Positions 50,316 through 64,000 of a stretch of 64,000 nucleotides of DNA are shown here, one piece after another (positions within the stretch are counted from its first letter, which is position 1; the number at the start of each line of letters is the position of its first letter). The notes under the pieces were generated by a model. That model was not told the origin of the DNA. It saw nothing but the letters and a program-made list of their open reading frames with translations, and ran no database searches. The stretch comes from Malurus cyaneus samueli (taxonomy: Eukaryota > Chordata > Aves > Passeriformes > Maluridae). The translations under genes were made by a program, and so were the position numbers. The stretch covers positions 13,105,655 through 13,169,654 of the forward strand of contig CM019227.1 in the NCBI GenBank assembly GCA_009741485.1, read 5' to 3'.

Positions 50316-53300
50316 GCAAACAGTGACAAACATCAGTAAGGAATGAAAGTGGAAGGAGAGAGGAGGCTGTCATACCACTTGCAGCTAATTCAGAATGGTG
50401 TGGGGAAGTGTTCAGCATTTCAAGTGAAAAAACATTGCCTGCCTTGAGGTCTTTATCTGGATTTGTCTTAGTAGTTGGTACAGATGGCAACACCTTCCTT
50501 AGATTTTAACATAAGAGCTGAATGTATTTTTATCGTTTTGCTATTCTGTTGATACTGAGATTATGATATGGGAATGATCAAGTGTTACAGGCGTCCTGGT
50601 TTTCTTGTCTGAGCGTTTTCAAGGATGATGTGCTTTCAGTAAGAGACAGCACAACAAAATGAGGATTGAAATATGGTGAGTGCTGTAAATCTGCATAAAA
50701 GAAAAATCATGCAACTGTCTGAAATAAGGTATTTGCATTCACTTCCTACTCTTGCCTGAAAAAAGACTTTTCTACCTTTGCCTTTAAAACAGAAATTTTC
50801 TTTGAAAATGGTTTTATATAAACCAGGATTGTAAATACAGTGGACTGCAGGTGACTTTGGTTGAGTCCTGGGGGTATTTGCTTATTTATATATTTCATTT
50901 TGAAGGTTTTTTAATACACTTCTTTCTTTTGAATTTTGAAGAACATTTAATTGTCTGGAAAACTTTCCTTAAATTCAATGGGCAAGACAAAGTTAGATAT
51001 GAATTTTGTACAGTAATATAACTGGGACTTATTTGCATATCCTGTGCCCAAAAGTGCAGAATTGCAGTGCCATGGAAGAAGAGTTCATATCTTAAATATT
51101 TAGACTCTAGAATATGAAATTAAAAAGGCAGAAAAAATGTGCAAACATTTTCTAAGCTGTAAAAGTCCATGGACTTTGGATATATGTAATATAATTTAAA
51201 AAATTTGGAATGTGTGTAGAGGTAAATGTATAAATAATCACAATCCCAAGCAGAACTGTCAGTTTTTGAAGTGCAGAGTATAATAGGAACTCAGCAACTG
51301 AAGTGTGTTAGTGTACTTGATTACTGAGGCACAAAGAAAATCCAATAATCTACTGGAATCTAATTCAGTGTTGTAAAGTTTTATTAGCTGCTAGTTTGAA
51401 TATGATTGCAGTGAAATTAATAGTGGAAGATTTATATTACCTTCTTTTCTCTGTTTATTACCAAAATGCTTTTTTGTGTGTTTTCATTACTGAATATACT
51501 GCTTGAAATAATTTTTCTCTGAGTAGCTGGGATTGTTTTTTCTTGACAGTGGGTTGTATTTTGCAGCTTTGATAATGATCAGAAGACACTCAGAAGCTCC
51601 ATTTGGTTTTGCAGTGTATTACATGAGTCACACTGAGATACAAAAAGCAGTTAATCAAATTTTAGTTTCCCCTTGGCCTTTTTATTATCTACAGAAGTAT
51701 AAATGTGCTTCAGTATATTCATCATAATTTAATTTCTTTAGCCATTTAAGTAATTTTCTGTTCTTTAAGTGTCCTTCTTTGTCTGACACTTCTACCAGTG
51801 TTTTGAAATGGCAGACAGTTTTATAGGTGAAATTTTAGTGGTGCCTCACAGAGTTCCTCTTGATTTGTGCCAAGTCTATAAAAGTGGCACAAAATCATAA
51901 TGGCTTTCTCCTGCTTTTGGTACAGTCTTTTATAGCTGGTTGAAAACCAGAAAGGTGCTTAAGTAAAAATTTGTCTCTGACTGATATAAATATTCAGATA
52001 ATTCATTTTTTTATGCTTTCACTGATAGTTTTCTAATGTGCCACTGTTTAAAATGGCTTGCAGTTGCTTATTATGACAGTCCTCTTGCCCAGTGAATTAC
52101 TCCAAGTTTTATGTTTTAATCCAATGCTGGATTGCCCTGGAGCTGCTGTCCAGCCTCTGCTGTTCTCTTGCTGCCTCTGAGATCTACAGTCAGGTGCCCT
52201 GATTTGTGCAAAGGTAACACTTGGGATGATGCTGTTGGCTTTGGCTCTGCTGTTAAAAGGCTACTAAAACAGTCCCATTTTTAAAAAGCCAGAGCTTAAT
52301 CTTTACAGAGTGTTGAGAAAGCGAGAGTTTCATTGCACAGCTGTTGGCATGATAATCAGTATGACCATTGGAGTCCTAAACCTCAAACAAAAGGCACAAC
52401 TGTTCTCTTTATGAAACTTTTTAACATATTTCATTGACCATTCAGTAGACTTATCTCTGTCTTGTATAATATATTAAAAAATACAATTAAATCTATGAAA
52501 GAGTTTTAATGACATAAATCCAAACAACCCTTTACTTGAAAAGGGCCATCTTCTAACCCATGAGCTACATTGAAGCTTTTGTGGCTGGGAATGCATCAAA
52601 AGGTGAGAGATGAAGGTTTTAAAACAGCTCCATTCTTAAAAATTCACTTCTAGTCTTTAAAAATAGGTAAGCAAATTATGAGACACCTGGCTAAGCTCAC
52701 TATAAAAATATTCCAGTTCTGTTAAGGTTAGTGTAAAGAGCTTGTCCTAGCACTGTAAAAACATTTGTGAATGAATATTTTGGATGTAGTGTAGCATTTG
52801 CTTTTGTCACTGGCTGCAGAAATATTGGCTGATGTAAATTCAGCTGACAGAAGTCAGATCTCTGGATGGTCTTCCAGGACAATGTCCAACATGAGAACTC
52901 AATAATCAGCTGTCAAAAATGCTCTCAGTTCTCGTAACTCAAAAAGTTTGCAATTAATTTAAGAGAATTTATGTAAGTCTGTTTCCCAGTGCTGGTATTC
53001 CCATGATTCTGCAGCGTTCTCATTTAACTTACATCTTGCAGCCTGCCAAAGATTAATCTTTCTGCACAAAGGTAACAACAACTGCCAGTATTTATATATC
53101 AGGAATTGGGAGAAAATTCTAAGTGTGGAGATGCAGTAATTTTTGTTGCAGAAGGGATATCCTTCCTCGTAATACTCTGCCCCTGTTTCCTGCCTGGGCA
53201 GTGGAGGTGGGTGGTTAAACCTCATCCCCATTCTAACTTGTGGTGCTCTGCCACTGTGTTAATACTCAGTGCACGCTCTCAGTGATGAAATATGAAAACA

Positions 53301-54052
53301 TTTTGATGTACTTAGGAACAGGACATAGCAATAAAATTTTCTTTCTGCTGTGCTGCCTTACTGCTGTCTCCTGAGCAGCATATGCCCGTGCTTTGCTTGT
53401 TTGCCTCATCACTGCCTGTGTGTCGGGCAAACAGGTTGTCACAGGTAAACCTGCAGATGGTTTGCTTAGCTTTGATCCAATTTGTCTAATTTGTAGGTTC
53501 CTTTTGACTTCCTGCTTCTCCCTGAACTGTGAGACACAGCAATATTGGAGCCACACGAAAGCACTGCGCGGCTCATTTTCAACTAAATTACCCCGAGCAT
53601 GTAATTATAGCAATTAGTAAAGCTCCCTCTGTCTGTCAGCACTCTCCAAAAAAACACCCTCCTCATGCAAGTTATGTAAAATGCCCTGGGTCAGTAGCTG
53701 CACTGACAAGTCATTTCAAAATTGTTTTGATGTGACCAGGAGATAGGGTTTACTGCATGGAACAAAACAATGTATCAGCTTGGCAAAAGATGTATAATGA
53801 TACTATTTGGGATTTGCAAGTGGGAAAAAATAAACTCTTTCTTTTACAGTTTTTGTAGTTGCCACTTTGCAGTGTCCTCATCCATTTCAATAATAGGGGA
53901 GTTCATAAACACCACCGGAGAGCATTTGGGATGTTACAGAAAATAACTTTCCAGAAAACAGCCCTATTTCAGGATATGGTTACTTGTCTACTTCATGCCT
54001 TGAAATACAAAGATTTTTTGTTTGGGATTTTGTTTGTTGGTAGTTTTGGTGG

Positions 54053-54072
54053 TTTTTTTTTTTTTTTTTTTT
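54053..54072. repeat. T20 homopolymer
   Basis: Twenty T lie inside a G/T-rich stretch (about 54010-54115). No adjoining retroposon is recognised. Confidence 0.9.
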
Positions 54073-55657
54073 GGTGTGCTGTTTTGTTTGGTTGTTTGGT
54101 TTATTTTTGAAGTTTTATTTCATATTTAATTTTATTTATCTGTCAAAAGCAGAACACTTAAAAGAGTTAAATATGGGGTTTAAATTGTGTAAGGAAACAA
54201 AATTTATATTTATGGCTGATTCCATACTGTGGTGGTATCCTTCCTTGTTGGCTTAGATGACAGTCCACATGATTGTGTCAGAGTTCAGCACTATTGAGAG
54301 CTGGCTTGATTTAGCAGTTTTGAGGAAAAGACCATTCTGTGCCCCGGGAAAAATCCATCCAGCACTGTGGAGAAAACTGAGAACACCAAAAAATGCAGTC
54401 ATGAAAACTACTTCAGTTCAAGACCTTGTGTTATTTTCAATATTGTCTCCATCATGGATTGGTTTAACAGGTTTATTGCTTTAAACTCTTTTGGACAGAC
54501 TCTCTTAGCTGTGAGTTTCATGGAAGGCTGGTGAAGAGGGTGCTCCACAGCATTCTTCTGGGGTAAATCAGAGATTTTGAAGTGTTGCAAGAGCTTACTG
54601 GATGGAGAACTGGTGCCTATCTCATATTTGTATCTCTGCCTGTGTATATATAGATGTATAACTTACTTCAAGGGGATTGAAAGCAGAGTTTAGTTCTGCA
54701 GCAGATTTCTTGCAAGCTCCTGGCTTTCCTTGTGTGTCTTTGCATGAGATGATAGGGAGTGGGCAATTTTCTTCAGCAGGATATTTATATAGATGCGGGC
54801 TCTCGCAGCATGTACGCTCGTATATATATTAGTTCCTTCTTTTTATAGACTGCTGATCTGAAATAGAAGTGACTGGCAAAGAGAAATGTCTTGAGGCACT
54901 TGAGCATCTTAACAGAATACGAAATAGTCCATAATTTATATTTACCTACCTAACCAACAAACCTTTTTCACAAGTCCTCTCTGAGGTTTAAGTGGAATTG
55001 TTAATGATTCACACTGGTTTTCTCTCTCCAGATTTTATTTATGGTATCACCTTTGCTTATAAATTGGCTCAAGATGATCACTGCACAGCACAGCTCTTTT
55101 AGTATGTCCAGTATGCCAAGAAGTGTTTATGTAATCTGCCAAACAGTGTGTCATCCTGTGCACCTGGCCTGGTGTTTTTTACAAATCTCACCTTTTGAAC
55201 TCAAGCTTGTAATGGAAATTGTGGTAGCAGAGGGATGGTCACTGTAGTGCTCTCGTTACCTGGAGTATGGTATGGAAGGTGAGCATGTGGTTTTTCTGCA
55301 GGGGGTTCTTTGTGGAGCTTTAAGAACCAGAACAGGCTTTCAAGCAGAAAATAGAACCAGCTACCCAGGTTAAAACAACAAAAAAAAATTGTTTAGCCGG
55401 TAGGAGAAAAGCTTGCCATGCTTGGTCTATGAAAAAAACCCAATTGTGTGAAAGTAATTTACTAAATAAAAATTTCTATTTTGTGCAATAGTGAAGTTAA
55501 GATTCTGTGGATGTAGAACAAGCTTTTCTGCAGCAGTGCACTTGCTCCATAGTTGCTCCTATTCCAAAGTGCAGGCCTGAAGCTGGGGTTTGTTTGGTTA
55601 ATAGGTTTCTTGTGTGCTTGATTCGTAGTTTTCAGAGCACCTTGTGTATCCAAAAAT

Positions 55658-55701
55658 TTTTATGCATACACCATTTTTATTTTATGGATACACCATTTTT
55701 A
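55658..55701. repeat. 22-bp tandem duplication
   Basis: Two adjacent 22-base units, 55658-55679 and 55680-55701, differ at a single base (C versus G at the eighth position). The unit contains ATACACCATTTTTA. Confidence 0.93.
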
Positions 55702-56659
55702 TTCCTTACATTCTCTGCATAATTTGATGTACATGGAATCTGTACCAGAGTCCAGGATGGGATGGTGCATGCAGAAGCCTGACAGGTAAGGGATAAATTA
55801 ATGGTAATTGAATTTGTAATGTAGCTTGCAAATATTCTTGTTCAGTTTCTCTTTTTTTTTTACAAATGAACCTATTCCTACAACTTTCATCATCTCCTTC
55901 TCTTTGCCTCTGCTCCATGGTTTGCCATGGTTTCACTTTTCTCCAAAGAAAAAGAAGTCACAGATTTTAACAGTTCTGTCCTGACCTTTCCAGCTCAGCT
56001 CCTGAGCAGCTCTGTGTTTTGATGTGTTTATTCAACCACATCTCTAAACAGCCTTATGACTTAGAAGAAATATATTGTCTAATTACATCTGTGTGCCATA
56101 GGCGATTTAGAACATTTATCTGGGTGCATGACTGGCCAAAATATTTGATAAGCATTTCTTATCTCTTGTGCTAAGCTTCACTACAAGATAGAGAAGAAAT
56201 ATAAATGTCATAAGTAAGTCATTAAAACAATGAAATTCCTTAAATTTATAAAAGAGATAATTTAGTTTGCATCTGCTCTTGCAGCAAAGCTTGTCTTGCT
56301 GAACTGGTTGCATCACATATAGAAGCCACATATGGTTTCCTTGCCACAAAAAGTATGAACAACATCTTTCTAAACCATCTTCTTTTCCTCCTGTAATGTT
56401 GGCCTCTGAGGTAGATGAATTGAAGGTATGTACACTGAAATAAAGCTGATACAGCAGAATGCAGTTGTTAGATAAAACTTCTTGAAATGCTAAAATAAGA
56501 ACCATGTTGGAGTGGAGTTAAGTAAATTAATCCCATTCATTAAATGAATGAATGATGGATAGCAGGAGAGCAATGAATACTCCAAACACACTTTCACAGC
56601 ATTTAGAATGCCAAGTACTATTTATCAATAACCAGGTCAGGTTTATTGCCAGATTTATT

Positions 56660-56990
56660 GCCCTCATCTGGGCATGCTCAAGGACTTTTACGTCCTTCTT
56701 CAGTGGTGGGGCCCAGAGCAGCCCCCAGTGCTGCAGGTGAGACCCCTCCTGTGCTGAAGGCAGGGGCAGAATTGCCTCTTCTCTGGGTTGCTTATCCTGT
56801 GTCTGACCCCGAGGTGTGGTTTGCCCTCCTGGCTGCCAGGACACCCTGCTGACTCCTGTGGAATCTGTTTCCAACCAGCACCCCCAAACCCCCTTTTCTG
56901 GGTGCTTTTAGTTGTCTGTGTTCTGTGAAACCATATGGTGAATGTCTGGCTGATCTCAGAGCTCTCTCCTGTGCCCAGGCCACTCACCCT
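56660..56990 (-). mobile_element. CR1 LINE fragment (late ORF2 region), minus strand
   Basis: The + strand follows the reverse complement of the CR1 segment upstream of the 3' end. In order it shows a gtccttcttcagtggtgggg-like phrase near 56691-56710, cagtgctgcaggtgag near 56728, a run like 'ctcctggctgccaggacacc' near 56826, and 'ccaaccagcacccccaa' near 56872. Similarity fades past about 56990. This is a different part of CR1 from the copy at 50.0 kb, so the two are independent insertions or remnants. It is decayed and inactive. Confidence 0.8.
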
Positions 56991-59900
56991 GGATGTCAGT
57001 GGCAGCTTTGTTTGCCTGTGGATTGTTCCCTGACCTTGAATGAGAATTGTGCCTCTGCTGTCACCATGAATAGCTGTGAGGGGGAGCACGCAACCTTTTC
57101 ATCAGCGTACTTGACCACAGGCAGATGCTTCTTTAATGTAAACCTCGGTGACCTCAGCAGGTCTCTGTCGTTTTGAATTGTGTTCACAGTGGTTGTTTTG
57201 GTCTGTTTTAAGGTCCTCTGTACCAAAATAATAGTAGGATCAAACTATTCAGCAGCTGCAGTGTACTTGTCTTACTCAGATAGATGAGGAGTGCAGAGCT
57301 GTGCAAAGTGTGCATAGAAGCTGCTAGAAGTAATTATCAAGAGATTCTAGTTCCAAAGCCACCATAATTATTATTTTACTTCTTACTATCAGGAGTTAAC
57401 CTGTGTGTCTTGTGCTGAGCAGACAGAATTTTTTATTCATTAAAAAAGGGACCCAATAACAACAGGAATTAATTTTTTAATATCACCCCCTATAGTGCCA
57501 AGTCCTCTGACTTTGTTACATGCATATCAGCCATTGAAAAAAATAATTGTTTTAAACACAGAGTTATCCCAAGGCCCTTTGAAGTCTGGTCAGAATCTGT
57601 GGCAAAATATAAAATATTTGGTTCAATAAAGAATTCTTGGTCACTTCTGTTGTTACTGTCCTCTTGGAAAGAGTTTCTGTTCTGAAATGTAGGATTCCAT
57701 GTAGGGCTCCAGCAAAGCTTTCCTGTTCAGAGTAATGGAATGACAAACCACGAGTGAAATCATGCTGCTGAGTTTTTTAATGCAAATTCGCTGGTATGAT
57801 CTCTGCTAGAAGATCAAAACTAATCATGCTGTGTTTGCTAAGCTGCAAATGTAGTGAACATTCATAACTGTATGTTTCCTTCAAAAAGAAAAAAAAAGGC
57901 TGCTATTATAAATATAATTGACTGTGTTTGGAGACTCCAGATCTCTAAGATTAAGTCTTCAGGATAACATCAAGGTTTTGCTCAGTTTTGTCACCTGACA
58001 CAGATGAGACAGACCTTTCTGTTGATGTGTCAGTTTGTGTGTATCAGGCAAAATGAAGGGGATGAGAGGAAGAAAGTCAGGGAGGGCAGAGGGCAAAGTG
58101 TTCATGGACTCCAAACCCAGAGCTCTGCTGAGTGGGGTTTCCTTCCTACATGAACATCAGCAAGCTGTTCAGCTCTAGTGCATCACCACAGTGGTGGAGT
58201 CCAACTTATTCCCGGCTTCTGCAGCAACTCAGAGCTTTCTGCATCTGTTTTTTGGTAATAATTTTGAGCCAAGAAGTCTGAAAGCATTCTGAGAAAAGAC
58301 TGCTTCATTTCATGTCCACTTCTCACAGATCAGTTTGGTGGGTCATGGTCCAGCTAGTCCAGGAGAGCTGCTTCTATAAGAGAACACTCTTCTGTTCACT
58401 TTGAAAATGGCTTATAAAACTGCAAACACTGGGCAGATTTATGGATTATTAGCAGTTGGAGCTGTAACCCTGATATAAAACAAAAGTACCATTGCCAAAA
58501 ATCAAAATACGTAGTAGTAATTAATATAGTAGAACAGTAATATTAAAATACTAATAAGAATTTATAGAGCTGCTCCCCAAAAATCCACTTCACACTTATA
58601 AAACAAACTTGTAAGTTAGGAACAGAAATAACTTAGTGATTAACATTCTTGGAAAATTTTCTGCATTTTCTTTTAAAAATATCCATGATTAGGCCTACCG
58701 TACACAGGATCTTCAATGCCTTTTTTCAATATATAACTCTTGCTGGAATTGGAGCCTCTGGGATATTTCCCCAGGCCATCCAGAAATCCTTGGTATATCC
58801 ACTGAATTGTGCAGATGACCTGTTCCTAGACACTAAAATATTCATGTTCTGATGTGTTGCATTTCCTGTCCAGGTGGGTAACCTGGATTACATGTGTACA
58901 AGTTTGTCTAGGAAATTCTAGAATATAATATGCTAGAACATAACTTGCTCTCCACATTGGAAAGCCACTGTCGGAAGGTCAGTGGGTATTATCTCTTTTT
59001 GCTCAACTGGGAAATGACAGTCTCTCATTTCAAAGCTCCTTTTTCTGCCTGTTTGTAGTTAATTCTCACATTGTCTGAAATACATTAAAGATCTGTTCAA
59101 ACAACAGCACAGAAAAAAAACGCAGAACCATTATAGAAACTACATATGCTACACAAATGTATGGTGTATAAACGTTATGTAAAGAAAGATATTAAATCTT
59201 TTATTTTCAAGGAGTTCACACAACGGTGAAATGTTGAAAGTTTCTTAAAAGTGAACACTTAAAGTGAGGTGATTTTTTATTTAGTAAGCCATTGTTGGAA
59301 AGAATACCCATAGCTATTAATTATATAGCAGTTCTAGTAACCTTGAAAGTTGTGTGTAATGTTTTTCTTTGGTTTTTTTTTTTTTTTGAGGGAAAGGTTT
59401 TCTTTCTCCTTTATGACAGAAAGATAGAGAACATGGTTATCTCAGAAAAAGGGAAATGATTAGACAAGCATGATCAGAGATGAGGGAACACCCAAGGGAC
59501 AACTTCACAAGGCTTTGCTCAGTCAGCCGTGCATTGAAGTGCAACCTTGTGGAAGTAAAAACACCCGAGAGGCAGAGGCAAGGCATGTCCCAAAGTCTCT
59601 AAGTCTTCTGTAGGTGCAGCTTCATGCTAAAATACTTAAAAATTACTCTAGATGCAAACTGTGATTTGTTGCTGAACTTGCCAAAGATTATATATTCTGC
59701 TTGAAATCAAATATATTTTTATAATAGCACAAAGATTAAGTATGTACGATTAAGATTACTGAGTTTCATTGCTCTGGCAAATGGAAGCAGGGAAGGACTG
59801 GTTGCTAGTCTGAGCTTTTTAGCTCTAACACCTTACAAGGATCACTTTATACAGTAAAAAATTAAATGGTTGCTTATGGAAGATGACACATTTCATTTGA

Positions 59901-62900
59901 TATTTCCTTTGTTACTTAAAATTAATTCTTACTAACATTTAAGGAGTCACAGACTACATCAAGTAATAATTTTTTTGTTAGCGTATCACATAAACCCCCT
60001 CAAACTATTTTCTCATTAGAGAGCCTATTTATACTGCATCTATTTAAATAAAAGGCATTGATATCATCTACCAGGAAAACGATTCGTTGAAACTTGGTTG
60101 GATTCCAGCAAGTGTATTTTTACATTCTTAGGGGAAGTGGGCAATGTGAATGTGACAGTGACTTGGTGAAGGGGTGGTTCAGTGAGTGCTGGTGGGATCA
60201 GTATGAGGCAAGTGTTTGATAGATCCCGGGGGTGCAAAGGCTGTTTGCTCGCCGCACTTTTCGTGTGGGCAGTGATCCTACAGTGAGCCCCTGCTGTGTG
60301 CCAACATTGTGGGACCTTGGGGGAGCTTGCAGAAGAGTGGGAAGGATTTGTCCTTGCTGCAGTGGTGGGCAGTGATCCCACAGTCCGGAGCAGGAGCAGA
60401 ACTGGGAAGTTTCAGCGAGTATCAGCAGTGAAGGTCCATCATCATGCAGCAATGTTGTTGCAGATTGTTGGTTATGACTGAGCAATTATAGGAGTTTTAC
60501 ACTGGATGTCACACTGAATCCAGCAGTCAGCCTCAAAAGGCAGTGAGTAGCCAGCTTCCCACTAAACAGTCTCTAAAGCAGTTACCCAGGGAGCTCCAGA
60601 GGCTGTGTGCACCTGGCATCCCATGCGTGCCTCGTGACGCTGGATCTCACCTCATTGTGCATCGGTGCATTAGCCATTGCTGTGCAGCCTTTAGCCCTGC
60701 GGGCAGATGGAAGTTCAGCAATGTCACAGAATTCATTCATTAATTGCTGCTGATGCTTCGTTTCCTGAAAAAATAAGCATTTCAAGTTATTCTCAAAAAG
60801 AGTTAGATGGTTTTCATTACCTGCTTGAGATGTTGTGGGCTGTTTGATGCCATCTATATTTCATATAGGTTTCGGATTTTGGAGAGGTTTAATAATTTTA
60901 ATTGTATCTTATAATGTCTTCTATTCCTGTATCCTGCATTTACAAGTGCACCCAAAAATTAATTGGAGATAAAACTAATGCTTGGGAAGCGGATCAGAAG
61001 CAGCCTTCAGTCAGACATAGATGTCCATAACTGTTTGGGGGTTTTGCTCCCGACTTCCAGCAAAAGGATCCGCTTTTGCAGCTTGCTCCACAATTACAGT
61101 CTGATACGTAGATGGAGCAAAATGATTTCACTTTTTGTTGTAATGCTGTTGGTAACTATTTAAATTGCTGTGCTCTAAGCCTTTTAAAGGTTAAGAAAGA
61201 TTTCACATGTACTTGTGTGGAGGAGTTGGTGTTTGCTCCGAGGGATGAACTGCCAAAGGGCATCCTTTGCTGTAAAATTCAACAAATCAGTATAAGAATG
61301 CCTGTCTCACTCTTACAATGGTTTGTACAGTTAGAGTTATCATTTTGTTGTTCCATTACAGTTGGAGAAGATAAGAAAAAGGAGAAATTGCTTCTCATTG
61401 AACTAATTACATAAAATTATTCCCCAATGGCTTTCATGAGGCGTTCTCATTTTTAACATTTGTGCAGGGAAGCAAGTAAGTAAAGTAACAAGGAAAAGTT
61501 GAGTGAAGGCCAACAACAAAGGTGGGGTCAATTTTTACTGAGAGACTTCCCCTAGCAGTGTTTGTGGTATGTGTAACATTTGGTTAAAGAATTAGCAGCC
61601 ATACCTTTTTCAAACACCTGCCCCTTTGTTCCATATCTGATGAAAAGTTTTGGCAGCTTTTCTTCTTACATAATTTTCTAGACAGGTACTTGCTGTCTAC
61701 AAGAACTTTTTGGTGAAAAACCTTCTAATTAAAGTGTATCCTCTGTGCTGGCAATTTCAGAGCTGGCCTAGCCAATTCTGCTTTCAACAGATTTTGTATT
61801 TTCAGGCTCAAGATAGGCTGCCTAAATCTTTGGCTTGTAGATAACTGTCGTCTTAAAAATAAAACTGAGTATTTGAAATTCATACGAAGCTAGAATAGAA
61901 ACAGTTTCTCCCCAAACTATGATTTGTACAAAACTTCATAGATTAAAATTAAAGCCAATGCATGTTTGCTGGTTTGAGCTTGCTGACATGTTTCCCACAT
62001 AGTGCTTGGTGCGTTCCCAAGGGAGAACATTTTCTGTGCTCCACTGTGGCTTGTGCTGTCACATCCTTCCATCTCATGGTGCAGCAGAAATGCAGGGACA
62101 TGGGCTAGAAATTGAGGTTTGAAAGTACTTTATCTTGTATTGTTAAAATCTGTTCAGAGTTGTGGTAAGGTGGAGATAAACCCCTGCACATCAGCTGGGC
62201 TGTGTTTAGTTACCAGAACTGTGCTCTGCACAAGCACCTTTCACACAGGCCCAGCTATGTGGTGCTGTAACCAAGTGGTAGAAAAATTCACCTGATAGAC
62301 ACTGTGAGTTTATTGTTGCTAGAAACAGTGGGAAGATATCAATGTCCAGTGGCTCAGCATGTGTGACAGCAGCATTGTATTTTGGTGTGTGTGAGTACCT
62401 CAGGTCCCTGACCTACGCCAAGGTCTCATTGCTGTACAAAAGTGACAGGAATATTGCTGCCCAGTGGCTGAAATCTGTGAATTACTGAGCACGAGCTTTG
62501 AAATGATATAGCTGTTAATGTCACTCTTTTTGTTGTCAGGCTCCACTTTTGAATGTAATTTTCTGCAAATGCTGGCCACTGAGAAGGCAAGTGTATGTCT
62601 GTAAAACCTCTGCCTGCCTGCTGGGTTCACTTATATTTTGAGTTGTAGGTGCTCTGCCAACATTTCCATGAACTCTTTTTGCTTCTGAGGTGCATGTGCT
62701 GCCTGAAGTACCCCACTGACTTTCCTCTTGGAATGGATTGATGTGGAAAATCAGGGACATTACTGTGTAGGCAGTCAAATCTATAGGAACGTTTGCAAGT
62801 GCTGCTCACTATTAGCCATGGATCAGTGTCTGCCTAAGATGCCAATCAGCAGGGGAATATAAACTTGTGCTGTTAAAAAATACAGATTGGGTGAGGAGTG

Positions 62901-64000
62901 GGCACAGTGCCCAGAACTCAGATGAAATTTTTGGCAGATCCTGCGCAATCCCGTGACCAAGCGTCATGAATATGAGAACCCCTCATGTTGGAAGTGCAGA
63001 GGTGGTTGCTCTGGGAAGGTCTGTGAGCAGGGTGAAGCACTGGAAGATCCAGGGCTGTTTTTTTGGAGCAGTCCCCTGGGCAGGTGTAGCTGTTGGTGGA
63101 GAGGACAGAGCCAGGAGCTGTGCTAGGGGAGCAGGAGCTGTGGAAGAAGCTCTGGCAGCACCAAGCTCTTGTGGTTGTGCCCTCCCAGCAGCATTCAGAA
63201 ATGCTTTATTGCAAAGGCTTCATTTTCTTTCCTGGTTTGCAACCTGCTCTGGCAATATGTGCAGCTTGGATAGCCAATACACATTATCAGGGATTTCAGA
63301 CAAAGAAAATGAGCCCTTTCTGCATTCAGTTACCATTTCTGTAATGGACTGGCAAGATGTTGGAGCAGAGCCAGCTCCCTCTGCCAGAACAAACAGCATT
63401 TCTGGGGCTGTGGAGCTACCCTGGCACTATGTGTTTAGTTAAGGGTTTAGCACTGGAAATGCACGAACAATTAAGACTTCATTTCCTAAATGGAGTGCAT
63501 TTTGTGATTACAGAAGAGAACACACTGGTTGGGATTTAGTGTATTTGGGGCTGGAACATGGTCTTACACTGTGAAACCCGCTGTTTACAGAAGAGCTGAC
63601 TGACAACCAAACAATGAAAAGTTTTCCCATAATTGTACTTTCAAGAGTGAGATTTATCTGTATCAAAGGAAGCTGCCTGATTTTGTAGCAAATGTAATTC
63701 AAAACATGCTTTCAAATTATATAGGTTATTGCCTCTGTTGTAGAGCAAGGCAATATGTTGCTGTAGAGATCATTTTATCTACTTTCATTTGTATTTGTTT
63801 ATTTTTTGTCATAGTCTTCAGTTAGGTTTTTCTATGTAGGGATTCCCTTCTACCTTCTAAAGTTGATTATGACATCAAGCAGTTATAGTGGTAGATGCAA
63901 TACCAAAATGTTAAATTTTAAGATGGAGTGCATTTAGCACAATGAATTATTTATTTTAATCATACCTTTATTTACTTTTGTGGAGAAATAGAGGTGAAAA
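56991..64000 (+). other. GRIN2A intron, distal part in window
   Basis: This is intronic DNA continuing to the window edge. There is a T15 tract at 59373-59387. Two near-identical 15-base segments starting at 60265 and 60365 are exactly 100 bases apart. A 158-codon open frame at 62966-63442 has no recognisable domain. The second GRIN2A coding exon, which should begin with the DXTSTFFQFG-type segment of the ATD, is not found. Confidence 0.7.

Larger units (their letters stand above)
50316..56659 (+). other. GRIN2A intron, no gene seen
   Basis: This is AT-rich intronic DNA. Simple sequence includes a T20 tract at 54053-54072 and a 22-base tandem duplication at 55658-55701. No exon or RNA gene is recognisable. 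Confidence 0.7.

Noticed and set aside
62966..63442. 158-codon open frame on the + strand, the longest in the window
   Set aside because: It has no recognisable domain, a composition that follows local G+C, another long frame overlapping it in a second phase, and no convincing splice or promoter context. It is treated as chance.
1..64000. Prokaryotic-type systems, CRISPR arrays, tRNA or rRNA genes, endogenous retroviral proviruses
   Set aside because: No regularly spaced direct repeats, no cloverleaf-type gene, no rRNA-like segment and no paired LTRs with gag/pol-like frames were found by reading. A covariance-model and repeat-library scan would be needed to exclude small or decayed copies.

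Overview
The window reads as sauropsid, most likely bird, nuclear DNA. The evidence is a split vertebrate gene with a CpG-island promoter, several decayed CR1 (chicken repeat 1) LINE fragments, no recognisable mammalian SINEs, and otherwise sparse repeats. The species cannot be named from the sequence alone. A 6-base N gap inside a poly-A tract shows that this is an assembled draft.

The only protein-coding gene I can support is the 5' end of GRIN2A (NMDA-receptor subunit GluN2A), on the + strand. About 13.7 kb of AT-rich upstream DNA leads into a CpG island at roughly 13.69-15.67 kb. The island holds two candidate non-coding exons: one ending at a strong donor at 14420/14421, and one at 15237-15431 with a long pyrimidine tract and a good donor. 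The first coding exon is 16866-17288. It encodes the signal peptide and the start of the amino-terminal domain (135 codons) and ends in phase 0 at a GTAGGA donor, as in mammalian GRIN2A. The rest of the window, 17289-64000, behaves as one long intron; no later GRIN2A exon is present.

The intron is unique-looking, AT-rich sequence with four CR1 fragments (about 20.9-21.4 kb minus, 45.2-45.7 kb plus, 50.0-50.3 kb minus, 56.7-57.0 kb minus), a GT microsatellite, a few short tandem duplications and homopolymer tracts.

No new multi-gene system is visible. The two observations most worth following are in GRIN2A itself. First, the residues aligned with mammalian His42 and His44 are Arg39 and Lys41, and His44 is a ligand of the nanomolar zinc site. 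Second, the inferred 5' leader contains long upstream reading frames, one of which would overlap the GluN2A start codon if the middle leader exon is spliced in. Exon joins in the leader are inferred from splice signals and have no transcript support here.
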